Below, piece after piece: positions 33,141 to 44,603 of a DNA stretch of 64,000 nucleotides. The position numbers and the translations under genes were made by a program. The DNA lies in NCBI GenBank assembly GCA_947179485.1, contig OX359245.1, positions 37,001,067-37,065,066 on the forward strand, given 5' to 3'. How positions within the stretch are numbered: the stretch's first letter is position 1; every line of letters begins with the position of its first letter. This DNA is from Allacma fusca (Eukaryota; Arthropoda; Collembola; Symphypleona; Sminthuridae). A model generated the notes under the pieces. The model saw only the letters and a program-made list of their open reading frames with translations. It made no database searches and was not told where the DNA came from.

Positions 33141-34806
33141 TTTAATCAGATGACGCCTTTTTGAACTCCTCCCTAATAAGCTTAGTCAAAGATGTTAAAA
33201 TCCTGGTTTTATGAATTTTGTATTCATCAGTCATCCCTCTTCCAGATATAGATGGCTTTATATTATAGGCTGCCAGAGAAAATTCTAAAAGCACACAGGG
33301 TTTTAAGTTTCTTTCAAATTACTCTCAATTTGCACTCTCACAAACCTTGTAGTAAAACTAAACTGAATTAGACTGTAAACAAAAAAAACAACTTACCAAC
33401 AAGAGCATCGCGCTTCTCAGCATTGATGCTTGGTAGGGCAGGGCTCTGTCTGTTTGCATTGCAAGTCCGACCCATTAGAGAATGGCCAAGAACTTCCTCT
33501 TTTTTAAACAGATAGCGAAATAAATTTCGAGCCAAAATGTTTGGGGAATGTGAACCAAGCTTAGCAGCAGCCACCTTTGATTTCTTGAGAAATATCCCAC
33601 TTCCGGTCACCAATTCAACCTTCGCCTAAACATATTTACACTCAATTCAACCATCGCGTAAACATACATATTTAAACTCAATGCACTTATTGCAGTACGG
33701 ATTAAAACTCACTGTACTGGAATTATTACTAATTCAGTTTATTTTTAAAAGCTTACCTTCGATGATGATGCATAATTTAATTTGTCTTCGAGATCATTAA
33801 CTTGCTGTCGTAGCTCCTTGACGCGAGCTGCAAGATTTAATTAAAATTTAGGTTTAAAACTATCAATATAATCAATGAAAAATCAATATAATGTACACAC
33901 ATAAATTAGTTAGTTCTTATAAGTACATGTAAGTAACTATGCTTAAAATAATGTGATACCTCTGTACTTTAGCTTCGACTCTTTAAGGGCTTCTATTTTA
34001 GCCTCCAATTCTGCGATCCGCTTATCCGAACAAGAATTTGCTTCGGAGTCGTTGTGTTGAACTGGTGAAACTTCTGTACTAGAACTGGCACCCCGTTCGG
34101 AAGTATCTTCAGTCTGAACACCAATAAAATAATTAGTAATGAAAAACATAATTACAACTAAGTGATAAATTGAATTACATTCCCCTGAAATATGTCATTC
34201 TCCAGCGGACTAGTTTGGTCCTGGATCACATTCTCACGCCTGTCACGCTTCCCAAGCAGCTTGTTTATTTTGGAAGCAGTGATTAGTTGTTTGGATTGCT
34301 GTGAGGAACCGATGGAATTTTGAAACCCAATTACATATTATCATTGCGGCCAAATAAGATGCACAAAGCTTAATAAAAAAACATTAATTGGACGAAACTA
34401 CTTACTCTAGCATTAAGCTGCTTCAGACAACTGTGTTGAGATCTTGTATTTCGTACGGGTGAATCCACAATACCTGCTGCTTCGGTTGCAAGCTGGTCAC
34501 ACATCGACTCCATATCATCTTTAGCTCCTATATAAATAAAAATATCGTTTACATTTCAAGTGTTTCCAAATGATGTCAGTGTACTTATAGAAATAAAAAT
34601 CTGCAGTTGGTAAACTGTAAATAATTACAAAATTGCTTACCGAATCCGAGCAAAATGACATCGTACGTTTTCTTCCCCCAGATTATTTTTACTTTTTCTC
34701 CCACAAACTTCTTGTAGTTTGCTCTGACAGATCCATCTAAAATATGGTCTAAGGGGATGCTAGAATATTCTTTGAATTTACTCAAAAACTCTACTACAAT
34801 GAACAT
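33141..34806 (-). CDS. BEN-domain protein of the CACTA-like element (spliced, about seven exons)
   Basis: The start is the ATG at 34806. Exon 1 (34806-34640, MFIVVEFLSKFKEYSSIPLD) is the N-terminal module also found in the DUF4806 gene at 7352-5759. Exons follow at about 34527-34406, 34320-34190, 34115-33960 (acidic, then a coiled coil RIAELEAKIEALKESK), 33828-33756 (coiled coil RVKELRQQVNDLEDKL), 33626-33405 and 33280-33141. The last two hold the BEN domain (VTGSGIFLKKSKVAAAK, ILARNLFRYLFKKEEVLGHS, EYKIHKTRILTSLTKLIREE). Donor and acceptor consensus is visible at most joins, including GTAAG at 34639 and 33404. BEN domains bind DNA and often repress transcription; here it may control the transposon. 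It is transcribed away from the transposase. Confidence 0.7.
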
Positions 34807-35099
34807 TTTTACGAAAGTAAAACTTGTAGGAGACACACGTTGAAGTATCAAATGCACGAATTCAATATGGCTGAGCCTGCACTTAGAAGTAGCAAAGCAA
34901 TCACAACTGTCACTTCGTATTTTATTTTCGCGCGTATGTTGAATCCCCGGGTTGCTATACAGTATTTCCCAGTTGTAAAGGATCATGCTATGGGAGATAT
35001 TTGGGCACACAGTGTTCATTTTCAGTCTTCCTAAAAGTTCGAAGGGTAATATACTGTATAATTGTATAAGTGTTTGGTATTTATAATGATGGATAAGAA

Positions 35100-36849
35100 G
35101 GCTGGCTTTTACTTTCCCGACCAGATTTTCGAATACTACCACCTACCACCTACCACCTGACATACCACTTTACATACCACCTACCGGTAATTCTGCATAC
35201 CACCTACCACCTTACATACCACCTCACCTACCACCTACCGGCAGTCTTACATACTACCTACCACCGTCAGTAATCAAGTATGTAACAATGAATTATTAAG
35301 CTGTCATTCATTTAAATTGTTTCGCAATGACAGTTGATTCATTGCAAATGAAAGATGGGCGTGAATTTAGACGTGCTGAAATCCGAAACAATTGGTTTTA
35401 CTTATTTCATTTGACAAATTGATACTGACGAACGAACTTTCAGTGTATTTCAACTATGTGAAATGGTTATCTTCAGAAAGGCAGGAAACATATCATTGCT
35501 TAAATTTTAAAAGATACCATTTTCATTGCGTAAATTATGCTTTTTAAATGGGATCTCAGAATCTAGAATAGGTTTCAGAATTTAGCCGACAATATGTGGG
35601 AATCGTTTATTAATTCCCTTCAAAAACAAATCTATTGAAGCAGATTTTTGGTAGAAGTGGTTCTCAAGCTGTCGATTTGCATTTAGCGGAGTGCATTTAC
35701 AGAAACTAGTTGAGATTGACTTTAGAAGAAAATAACTGGGGTAACAAGTTTTTTAAAAATTTCGGACGATATCGAGAAAACATACCCTGGCCCTATATAA
35801 AAATATACGTTTGATGATTTGAAATTAAGAGAACAACGTTGGGATTTACAATATATGAATAGACCACAGAAACATACCACCGAAATGTGCCAACAGCATA
35901 CCATTGAAATAGACCACCAACATACCACCAAAACATACCACCTACATACCACCAAAACATACCACCAAAACATACCACCAAAACATACCACCAAAACATA
36001 CCACCAACATACCACCAAAACATACCACCAACATACCACCAAAACATACCACCAACATACCACCAACATACCACCAACATACCACCAAAACATACCACCA
36101 ACATACCACCAAAACATACCACCAACATACCACCAAAACATACCACCAACATACCACCAAAACATACCACCAACATACCACCAAAACATACCACCAACAT
36201 ACCACCAACATACCACCAACATACCACCAACATACCACCAACATACCACCAACATACCACCAACATACCACCAAAACATACCACCAACATACCACCAAAA
36301 CATACCACCAACATACCACCAACATACCACCAAAACATACCACCAACATACCACCAAAACATACCACCAACATACCACCAAAACATACCACCAACATACC
36401 ACCAAAACATACCACCAACATACCACCAAAACATACCACCAACATACCACCAAAACATACCACCAACATACCACCAACATACCTCCCAAACCTACCACCA
36501 AAACATACCACCAACATACCACCAAAACATACCACCAACATACCACCAACATACCACCAACATACCACCAACATACCACCAAAACATACCACCAACATAC
36601 CACCAAAACATACCACCAACATACCACCAAAACATACAACCAACATACCACCAAAACATACCACCAACATACCACCAAAACATACCACCAACATACCATA
36701 TAAGTGGTATATAAGACTGCCGGTAGGTGGTATGTAAGGTGGTAGGTGGTATGCAGAATTACCGGTAGGTGGTATGTAAAGTGGTATGTCAGGTGGTAGG
36801 TGGTAGGTGGTAGTATTCGAAAATCTGGTCGGGAAAGTAAAAGCCAGCC
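35100..36849. mobile_element. Long-TIR element with 8-bp target duplication carrying a minisatellite
   Basis: The ends are near-perfect inverted repeats of about 160 bp beginning GGCTGGCTTTTACTTTCC. They differ mainly by one 12-base duplication (CACCTACCACCT) in the left arm. The flanks are the exact 8-bp direct repeat GATAAGAA (35092-35099 and 36850-36857). It lies between the two divergent genes of the CACTA-like element, so it arrived later. The interior has unrelated AT-rich sequence (35280-35930) and a CATACCACC minisatellite. No transposase is present. The 8-bp target points to hAT-type mobilisation. Confidence 0.85.
35932..36702 (+). repeat. CATACCACCAA minisatellite
   Basis: About 770 bp of two unit types, CATACCACCAA (11 bases) and CATACCACCAAAA (13 bases), often alternating, with a few variants (CATACCTCCCAAAC near 36480, CATACAACCAA near 36635). 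An 11+13 pair is 24 bases, which keeps the frame open. This explains very long open frames on both strands, which are not genes. CTACCACC words in the element's inverted ends are related, so the array probably grew from the terminus. Confidence 0.95.
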
Positions 36850-37070
36850 GATAAGAATTCTCATTTTAAATTCCTTATATCAAACTGATACTGTACCATG
36901 ATTCTATTTTGTATATAGTATCATGTTTAGCTCACAACATCAATCGTAATGTAGTTTTCTGTTTGCAAGCAACAGTGATTTATTAATATGTCACTATATG
37001 TGAACAAACATTTTTGCTTTTAGTTCCATTTTGTTTTTTGTTGTAAGTAATAATTTCAAATTGAAATAGA

Positions 37071-39761
37071 ATGTCTCTAAAACTAAAATACAAACAATAC
37101 CACCGGTCACCGGTCACGTCGATTCCCAGAAGATCAAGACATCGCTTGCGGCACGTAAGTACAGCTTTGAAAGTCTTTACTATACATCACGTTTATTTCA
37201 GCTAACAATTGGCACTATTACATAATAAAAATTCGAAATTATGAAAATGTTTTTGTATTTAGAATATTGGGGTTGCGTGTCTTACTCCAAACTTGTTAGA
37301 GTCAGTTCTCATTTCCAAACTATCGAAGACTGAAGTTACTAAACCCCGTAGGAAACTAATTGTGAGTGTTTACAATAATAATTTATAACCCAGATTATCC
37401 CTCGTATGGCCCGAAGTACCAGATTTGCAATTTTGTGCTTAGAGTAATCACTCGGAAAATATACAGATTGGATCGGATGAGTTGCCAGGAGATTTATATC
37501 CAAATGCATCTTTTACTGATAACAAGGTAGTGCTATTCAAGGAGTTTTACTAGTAATTACCTATTATTGGTAAACATTACAATCTGTTAATTGAGACTTC
37601 CATGCTACTTTCTTTTAGCAATGTGAACTGGAAGAACTTTCAGCCGAAGAAATTATTAATTTAATAACCGCTTTCGTAATTCGTCATGGGTTAACTAAAC
37701 GTGCAACTAATGAACTTCTGGCCTTACTTCGTCTTATGGATCCTAATAATGCGCGCATTCCATCAAGTAGTTACATCTTAAAGAAGAAACTTAGTGCCAG
37801 AACTTCCAACTGCGAAACCCACTTCTACTGCCCAACATGTCTGATATATATTGGGAATGACGTGGCGAACAAAATATGCTCTCAGTGCAACGTGGAATTA
37901 AACTCCAGCACTTTATTGGAAAAAGACAGTTACTTTTATACCTTTGATATTCGAGCAGCACTCACCTCATTGCTAGAAACAGCAGAAATCTCTAGTGATT
38001 TGTTTCATAGATTACAAAAACGGAACAGTAACCAACAACCTGAAGTTCTTAAGGACATTTCGGACGGAAAAATGTACGAGAAATTGAATCTTCGGGATTA
38101 CGACTTCACTTGTACGATTAATACTGATGGAATTCCCCCCTTTCGCTCCTCCAAACATAGTATCTGGCCGATACTACTGTCTGTTAATGAACTCAGCTTT
38201 AATGTTCGTCGATCCAACATACTTTTGGTGGGCCTATGGTTTGGTAAAAACAAGCCAAGTTTTGACGCTTTACTTCCACCCATCATCCGAATGTGCAACG
38301 AGCTGTCGAATATTGAGTTACAGTGGTCACATAAAGAAAATTGTATTAAAAGTTTTGTATACTTTCCAATTTTTGTAGCTGATTCAGTAGCTCGATGCGT
38401 AGTGCAAGGGATGAACCAGTTCAACGGCAAATACGGCTGTCCGTGGTGCTTGTCAAAAGGAGAAACCGTCTGGATGGACGAGGAAAGGCGAAGTAGAAAG
38501 TGGGTTTACCGTTTTGAGGAATGCGTTCTCCGTACCGAAGAAAATTTTGAACAGCATTTGCACCAACTGGAAGAACGCTTGTTGTCTCCCGATTTTCGAG
38601 AGGAAAGTGTTATGGGTATCAAATCCGCATCCCAACTTTTAGTGCTCACAAAATTTAACATAGTGCACGGTTTTGTATACGACGTGATGCACTCTGCATA
38701 TTTAGGAGTGGCTAAAATGTTGACATCATTTTGGTTTGAGTCAAGTTACCACGATCAAATATTTTATATAGGAAAACATGTGCCGCGTGTTGATAAAATT
38801 ATCAAAAATTGTAGGGTTCCGTTTGAATACAGTCGCACAATCAGATCGGTTACCCTTAGAAAGTTTTGGAAGGCAAATGAGTGGAGAACCTGGATTTTTG
38901 TAGCATCAACAGTTTTACAAGGTATTTTACCAGAAGTTTATAGAAATCACTTGCTAAAACTTTCGAACTGTTTAATGCTAATGTCAGATGAAGCTATTGC
39001 CCAGGACGACTTGGATTACTGTGAGATAAAGCTAATGGAGTTTGTCCGTCAAACAGAAAATTTGTACGGATTGAAAGCGTGTACTTTCAATTTGCATATT
39101 TTATTGCATGCGCCAATGTGTGTACGAAACTGGGGGCCATTATGGAGTTATTCCGCCTTTCAGTTCGAAAATTATAACGGAATTTTGACCAATTTGTTTA
39201 ATGGTACAAGAGCTCCAACGCCGTGGAAGGAATCAGTTTCGGAATGAAACGGCATCAATGTTTTTCAAAGCCATTATGTCTTCAAAACAATTTTCCAAAC
39301 AGTTTAGAAAACTTTCTGAGAATGTCATGTTTCTAGGCCCATTTCAAAAATACATGTTTTCAGAGGAAGAGCAAGACAAATTAGTGGATTTGGGGATTCA
39401 AGCGTTTCAAGGAAGCACCTTTAAAAAAGGCATAATTAATGGCAAATTGTACAACGGGTTTGAGCAAGACACTTCCAAAAGAAGCAATGCTGTTGTAGCG
39501 ACTTGTGATGACAAGTTATGGATTTTGCACAAACTGGTCTTAGTAGAGTCTGGTAGTGGAGTTGGAATTGCACTGTGCTCTAGAATACACGGACAACCCA
39601 GTGTTGCCAATTGTTACCTTACAACAATTAATTACTTAGAAGATATTTGGGTGGTTTTAGATGTCAACAAGATATCTCGACAAAAGTTTATCGTTATTAA
39701 TGGAAACCTAAACACCATGAAATATTTGATAAGAATCCCGAATGTTATTGAATTGGAATAA
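37071..39761 (+). CDS. Tnp2-type transposase of the CACTA-like element (spliced, late frameshift)
   Basis: Exons: 37071-37154 (MSLKLKYKQYHRS...), 37263-37361, 37443-37526 and 37619 onward. All four joins are phase 0 with GTAAGT, GTGAGT, GTAGTG donors and TTTAG-type acceptors. Domains in order: a CPTC/CSQC zinc-ribbon-like pair, DGIPPFRSSKHSIWPI, GLWFGKNKPSFDALLPP, CPWC, VYDVMHSAYLGVAKML (D-H-L-G-V signature) and YSAFQFENYNGILTNLFNG with the late acidic residue. Near 39205-39245 the frame ends (stop at 39245-39247) and coding resumes one frame over (FRNETASMFFKAIM to the stop at 39761). A small frameshift is likelier than an intron there. Acts in the nucleus on its own element's ends. Possibly no longer autonomous. 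Confidence 0.75.
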
Positions 39762-40063
39762 ACATACTTGTAAATACGTTATTTTAGCTCATGTGAGTGA
39801 ACAGGCAGCATAAATTATTTTACCACAACGTTGTGTCAAAGAATACTTAAGCATCCGATTTAAGTGAACACTTTGGTAATAGTGGTAGTTTACCGTAATC
39901 ATAATACCACGAGGGTGTGCACAATATGAACCACAATAGATTGTTCACATTTGTGCACTATTCCCGCTACTACCACTCAAAAATATATTTTGAGCACAAT
40001 TGTGCACACTACTATGGGCAATATTAAGTTTGCCCACGTTTTCTCACAAGATTTTCAAACGGG

Positions 40064-40907
40064 AGCTTACAAGCCCGTTAAGGGACTGGAGACTTTTGCA
40101 GACCTCGGTGATGCGGATCTTATTATACAACCCAACCAAGAATGTTATAAACGTTTTAAAAGAGAAAGTAAAGCTCCCGAAACCTTCGTCAAATTTTTTG
40201 AGAGAATGAGTGGGGACAGGATAAGGGAAAAGACAAGCATTGTGCAATTGTTATCAGCTCGGTATGACACCGCACGACCTGGTACATTTCGAGGAGGTAT
40301 TGCATCAAGCTCGTGGCATTTATCATTTTGCTCAAGTGTTGCACTTGTGTTCTATTTACATGCTTGGCTTGAAATGGAAGTCGCACATCAATATCATCAT
40401 GGCATTGTCAATAATAGTGAATCTTACACAAAGAAAGTATTGACAGTGTCCCAAAAATTGCTTTACCCTTTAAAGGAGAACACAATAGAAAATATTGTTC
40501 TGTCCTGCGACAAAATTGCATATTTAGATTTTGCGAGTAAAATTATGGATTTTAAAATCCCAACAGCAATGATAAATTTTCTGGTAAAACATCCACTCGT
40601 TCTTGGTAAAGAGAAGCTATTTGTATCTGATATTGGCGTAAGCATTGTCCGTGATAGTGGTCTTCTCGAGTTTCTCAGAAATGTTTACGAAAGTGGGATA
40701 TTTTGCTGGGTTGAGGGCAGAATAAATTCTTTAAGAGAATCTCGTTCGGGAGTTAAATCTTGGCTTAGAGTTCCGCGAGGAGCTCAGCAGTTACAATTCT
40801 CGTCAAATTTTAGTCAAACATTTTTCTCAATTTACAATTTTTTGAGTTGCATTTGCCTGGGAATCTTTGTAGTGGAAATGTCTATTTCTCGTATTTGTGT
40901 AAGGTAA
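40064..40907 (+). pseudogene. Family A IR, 3' half (after the transposon)
   Basis: It starts at AGCTTACAAGCCC, encoding AYKPVKGLETFADLGDAD, and reads without interruption through the second binding lobe to M4 (FLSCICLGIFVVEMSI) and a stop at 40905-40907. The half is intact. An open frame extending left to 39951 uses transposon sequence and is an accident. Together with 31494-32773 it forms one gene of about 710 codons. Confidence 0.85.
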
Positions 40908-41850
40908 ACTTGTAATGAAATATTAAGTTGCAGTTCGTAAATTTACCTAAAGATAATGCGGTCTTGCTTGTTATATAGCAGGGTAAGTTCACTCCCTGGA
41001 ATGTTCGAGGAATTTCGTACGAAAGCGTTCGAAGTCCGTTTCTTTTAATTCGAAGTTTATATAGTAAAAGTGTATATTTGAGATGACAGCCTTTAAAATA
41101 TTACTATAAAATTACAAAATATATTGCGTTTAAATCAGTTCCAACAATATTTTTGTGAATCTAAAAATGATATACTCGTTTCATCATTTCATTATTGGAA
41201 ACATATATATGCACATAATTACTTTAAACATTTCTATTAGGTTCAGCCGATCTTAGAAAACGTCAAACATTTCGTAAAAGTGAAACACATGTATCTTCGA
41301 AAAGTCCACAACTCCTATATATAAGAAGAATGGGACAGTAGTGATATTCAAAATTGGTGATCTGTATCTATGTATTTACTCAGTTTTAAGAAGAGTCATC
41401 GCAAAAAATATTGATTCTGGTCAATATTTCTATAAATTAGCATGATAAAATAATTGTTTTTCGAAATCTTGTTTTTAAATAATAACAGCAATCAGAGAAT
41501 ATTTATGATCGTCCAAGCATGCTTCATCTATTAATAAATTTTGGAGGGAATACTTGGTAAAACAACATACCTATAACTATACGTTATGCTTTATTCTTCA
41601 AACAATTTGAAGAATTGCCTCCCGTAACCTCCAAGTAAAATAAATTACGTCATTATTCCTTGAACCCCTCACCAGTTAATGTCATGAAACCAAAAAAGCA
41701 ACTTTAATACGTCACATTTTTATTAAAATTAATCTTTGCGATTTTAACGTAGGACGTTAAAATCGACTTCGCGCCGAGAATTTTCACACGTGACGCCACT
41801 TTTCCTTTGCGCAATACGTTCAAGTTTGGAAGTAAACGGTAACTCTACCG
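40908..41850. other. Gene-free stretch, family A 3' module at its start
   Basis: The first 120 bases (AATGAAATATTAAGTTGCAG, AGATAATGCGGTCTTGC, TTATATAGCAGGGTAAGTTC) match the 3' module after the 10827 gene. The rest is AT-rich with no gene or repeat recognised. Confidence 0.5.
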
Positions 41851-41996
41851 TAGTGATCGTTTGATATATGATTCAATTCGATTCACCGAGTGTATTGAAT
41901 CGAATTGAATTGCTTTTGGGGCAAATTATTCGAAAATCGGTTTTTCGATTCAATTCAGGCTTAAAATTGAATCAAATTGAATCGATCCTACCACTA
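41851..41996. mobile_element. Short motif-array element (GAATTGAATCG)
   Basis: The 146-bp unit starts TAGTGATCG and ends CCTACCACTA, imperfect inverted ends of TAGTG type. The flanking 8-mers CTCTACCG and CTCAAACG share six bases. The interior is made of GATTCAATTCG / TGAATCGAATTG words in both orientations. It is assigned to the hAT-like motif-array class with moderate confidence. Confidence 0.5.
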
Positions 41997-42465
41997 CTCA
42001 AACGCTAAATTGCCTCATTTAGCGTTATCAGCACGGTGCATATACTGTAAATTTTGGAGATAAAAAAAGTGAAATGATAAAAAATAACAACATATGAATA
42101 TTGGTGACGAAACTTGAGATCGCGGCTATTTAATTTCGGTACCGCGGACAAACATAAAATCATAATTGCTGATTTTGATTCAACGTAAACGCAAACGTAA
42201 AGGAAAAATCTTAGCGTTTAAGTCTCACGTTTGCTTTTCGCAAAAATTTTTATTAAAAAATTAACATTAAATGTCAGTCATTTCCAATAACTTCCATTGG
42301 TGAGTCCGACGAATCCTCCGCTGCACATGATCTGGAAAACTTCATTTGATAACTTTGAACAACAGATTAAATGCTTTTCTAGATGCTTTCTAGCAAACTT
42401 CTGTGAGCAGCATATTTGTGGAATTCGTATGCAATTTTGCTAACAAAATAGTGATTGGATATATG

Positions 42466-43373
42466 CAGAGATGCGCATCCACTTTTTCTGTACGTTACGT
42501 TACACTATTACCATGGCTTTTAAAATTTACGTTAATTAACATTACCTTATTAAATTTCATAAGAAAAATTCAGCGTTACCGTTCCGTTACTATGAAGCAA
42601 CGGTAATATTCCAGTGTAAGGTTTCGTTACCATTTAAAAATAAAAAATAACCGTTACTTTCCATTATTGTTATTATTATTGTCCGCTCGTTATAAACTAA
42701 AATGTCAAACAACTAGTGTCACCAGACGTTCCTGGTAAGCCGGAATTTTTTCTTAAAGGCAATTACAGTTTTTCTGTAGTTCTTGGTTTACCTGCTATGT
42801 GATCCACTTCTCGACTACCCCATGTGGTAATCTCGTCATTTGTCCATTTTGAAATTCATTTTTCTACTTTTACTAGCGGAAGTATTCTAAATCGTCAGTT
42901 CTTATCTACTAAAAGCTTAGGTACAACCAAATCTTAATTCGTAAGCCGATCACACATCTGAGCAAAAGCATGTAGATTAAGCAAAACAAAGAGCCAACAA
43001 CATTGAAATTTGTTATGTTTTCAATAATACACACAAATGATGCTCGAGGTGTTCACAACCAACTGAAGTTTTTAACATTTCCCCAGTTTTTTTATTTGCG
43101 CAGTCACTCCAAACAAAGCCAAAAATAGCTGCTAATGTGGAATTCAAAAATATATATGTACATGCAGTCATTCATTTGGTAGCGTTGCGTTACGTTACAA
43201 TATCATTTTATGTTTACACTCGCTTAAACGTTATAGTTATTCCGTTAAACGTTTAGCACGCTCTCGTTCCGTTACCGTTACGTTATTACCTGGTCCAAAT
43301 ATAAGCCGTTACGTTAAAAAACGGCGTTATTGCTTTATTGTTGGGTAAAAGTAACGTAACGGGCGCATCACTG
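42466..43373. mobile_element. hAT-like element with CGTTAC motif arrays
   Basis: The ends are CAGAGATGCGC and the inverse of CAGTGATGCGC. The flanks are the exact 8-bp repeat GATATATG (42458-42465 and 43374-43381). Both ends are filled with CGTTACGTTAC, CCGTTACC and similar words; the middle is ordinary sequence. No transposase frame. It belongs to the same terminal family as the element at 43636-44195. Confidence 0.8.
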
Positions 43374-43635
43374 GATATATGGTAGGTTTTCCTTTCAAGG
43401 TTGTCTTGAATGCTGGGGCAATAGTAGACATAGGGGATAGTTTCCAGGTTTCTGTCAACTGCATTTAACATGACACCTTGCGACAAACCGCCAAAGTAGG
43501 CAGATGAAATGTCCAGGTTACATATACGAACTTCTGAAACGTCCTGTAGTTAGTGGTAAATTTACTTGTCACACCAATCCATTTAACTAGATAATACTTG
43601 CATCTGCGGTGTTGTATTTTTCTTAGAGCTCTGCA

Positions 43636-44195
43636 CAGAGATGCGCAAAGGAAATAGCCTTCCTTCAAGCCTTCGAAGGAGAAAATACAGTAAAAATTTC
43701 CCCTTCAACATGTCGTAGAATGAAGCCCTCTAAAAAACCTGCCTTCCTTCACCCTTCTTTCCAAAATATATACACTCGTTTTTGCCTTCAGCCTTCTTCT
43801 AAAAATAGCCTTCCTTCAATTTTACAACTACAACCCGCTTAAAAACGTTTTGCACAAGTGAAATTCAGTGCAGTGAAGAGAGTGGGCACACATTGTCAGT
43901 TGTGAGTTCACGAATTCGCTGTATTGTTGTGCTAGCAGCAAAACATCATAGCATATGCTATCATTTCACGTTATAGATATTTCGTCTACCTGGAAGGCTT
44001 CACAGCCTTAGAGGGCTAATATTTAGGAAGCCTTCCCTCACAATCTTTCTTTGCAAGTTTTTGTGAAGGCTTCCTTCAGCCTTCAGAAAAAAGTATCCCC
44101 ATCCTTCCATTCCTTCTGCAACGGTAAGAAAGTTGCCTTTCCGCCTTCAAGGAAGCCTTCTTGGAAGGCTAGCCTTCGAAGGCTGCGCATCTCTG
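43636..44195. mobile_element. hAT-like element with CCTTC/GAAGG motif arrays
   Basis: The inverted ends are CAGAGATGCGCA (12 bp perfect), the same terminal type as its neighbour at 42466-43373, but the interior is filled with CCTTCCTTCAAGCCTTC and GGAAGGC words in both orientations. The flanks share TCTGCA, although a clean 8-bp duplication is not seen. The frame at 44051-44236 is a by-product of the repeats. Confidence 0.7.
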
Positions 44196-44319
44196 GTCTG
44201 CATGGCAGCATAGCTTCCAAAAACTTACCCTCTTAACGTTACACTGTTCCAGTCAAAAAGAACTTCCTTCAAATGGTAACTTGCAACGATGTTGGAAAAT
44301 GTGCTCTTTGTTTTCTGTC

Positions 44320-44500
44320 CCGTCCCGAAAACCTCGGGATGTCCGGTTCCGTTCAGAATCCCTATCTTAAAATAAATGCACCAAATTCCACTAATTCTAT
44401 AAGAGCACCTCCAATAATAGCACACTTTTACTTAAAAAAATATTCATGTATGTATAGAATAACAAATTTAAACGGAACAATTCACAAAAATAAATCATTT
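44320..44500. repeat. Interspersed CTCGGGA repeat, copy 3
   Basis: GTCCCGAAAACCTCGGGA, then AATCCCTATCTTAAAATAAA, AATTCCACTAATTCTATAAG and a TAGAATAACAAATTTAAAC stretch, parallel 1840-2000 on the plus strand. No coding region and no visible ends. Confidence 0.5.
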
Positions 44501-44603
44501 TTTTTTAACATTTCAATAACAACAATAGAGATTAAAGGAAAGTTAGCTTCAAATGATACAGTAAAGTGATAAATACGTGGGTAACAAATTATTAGTGGAC
44601 ATG

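Larger units (their letters stand above)
32774..40063 (+). mobile_element. CACTA/EnSpm-like transposon (Tnp2 + BEN gene), inserted in an IR gene
   Basis: The element is 7290 bp. The left end reads CCCGCTTTATAAAAACG and the inverse of the right end reads CCCGTTTGAAAATC, an imperfect inverted terminus. AG precedes it (32772-32773) and follows it (40064-40065). Removing the element and one AG restores CTCACAGCTTACAAGCCC, exactly as in the intact paralogues, so the boundaries are secure. Both ends carry many TTGTGCACAA-type subterminal words. It encodes a Tnp2 transposase (plus strand) and a divergent BEN-domain protein (minus strand), and a further element (35100-36849) has jumped in between them. 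Confidence 0.85.

Noticed and set aside
34810-35142. N-terminal extension of the BEN gene to 35142
   Set aside because: It begins in the arm of the inserted long-TIR element with a GTG, and exon 1 has a good ATG at 34806.
35932-36702. Resemblance to a CRISPR array
   Set aside because: Units are 11-13 bases with no distinct spacers, lie inside a eukaryotic transposon, and no cas genes are present.
35722-36864. Very long open frames on both strands rich in W-Y-V-G-G-M or T-Y-H-Q repeats
   Set aside because: They are translations of the CATACCACCAA minisatellite, whose 11+13 base unit pairs avoid stops in several frames. There is no start context or domain.
39951-40063. Apparent start of the 3' IR half at 39951
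   Set aside because: This part is transposon subterminal sequence. The IR coding resumes only at 40064 after the AG target repeat.
44051-44236. 61-codon frame
   Set aside because: It consists of translated CCTTC/GAAGG motif array inside a hAT-like element.
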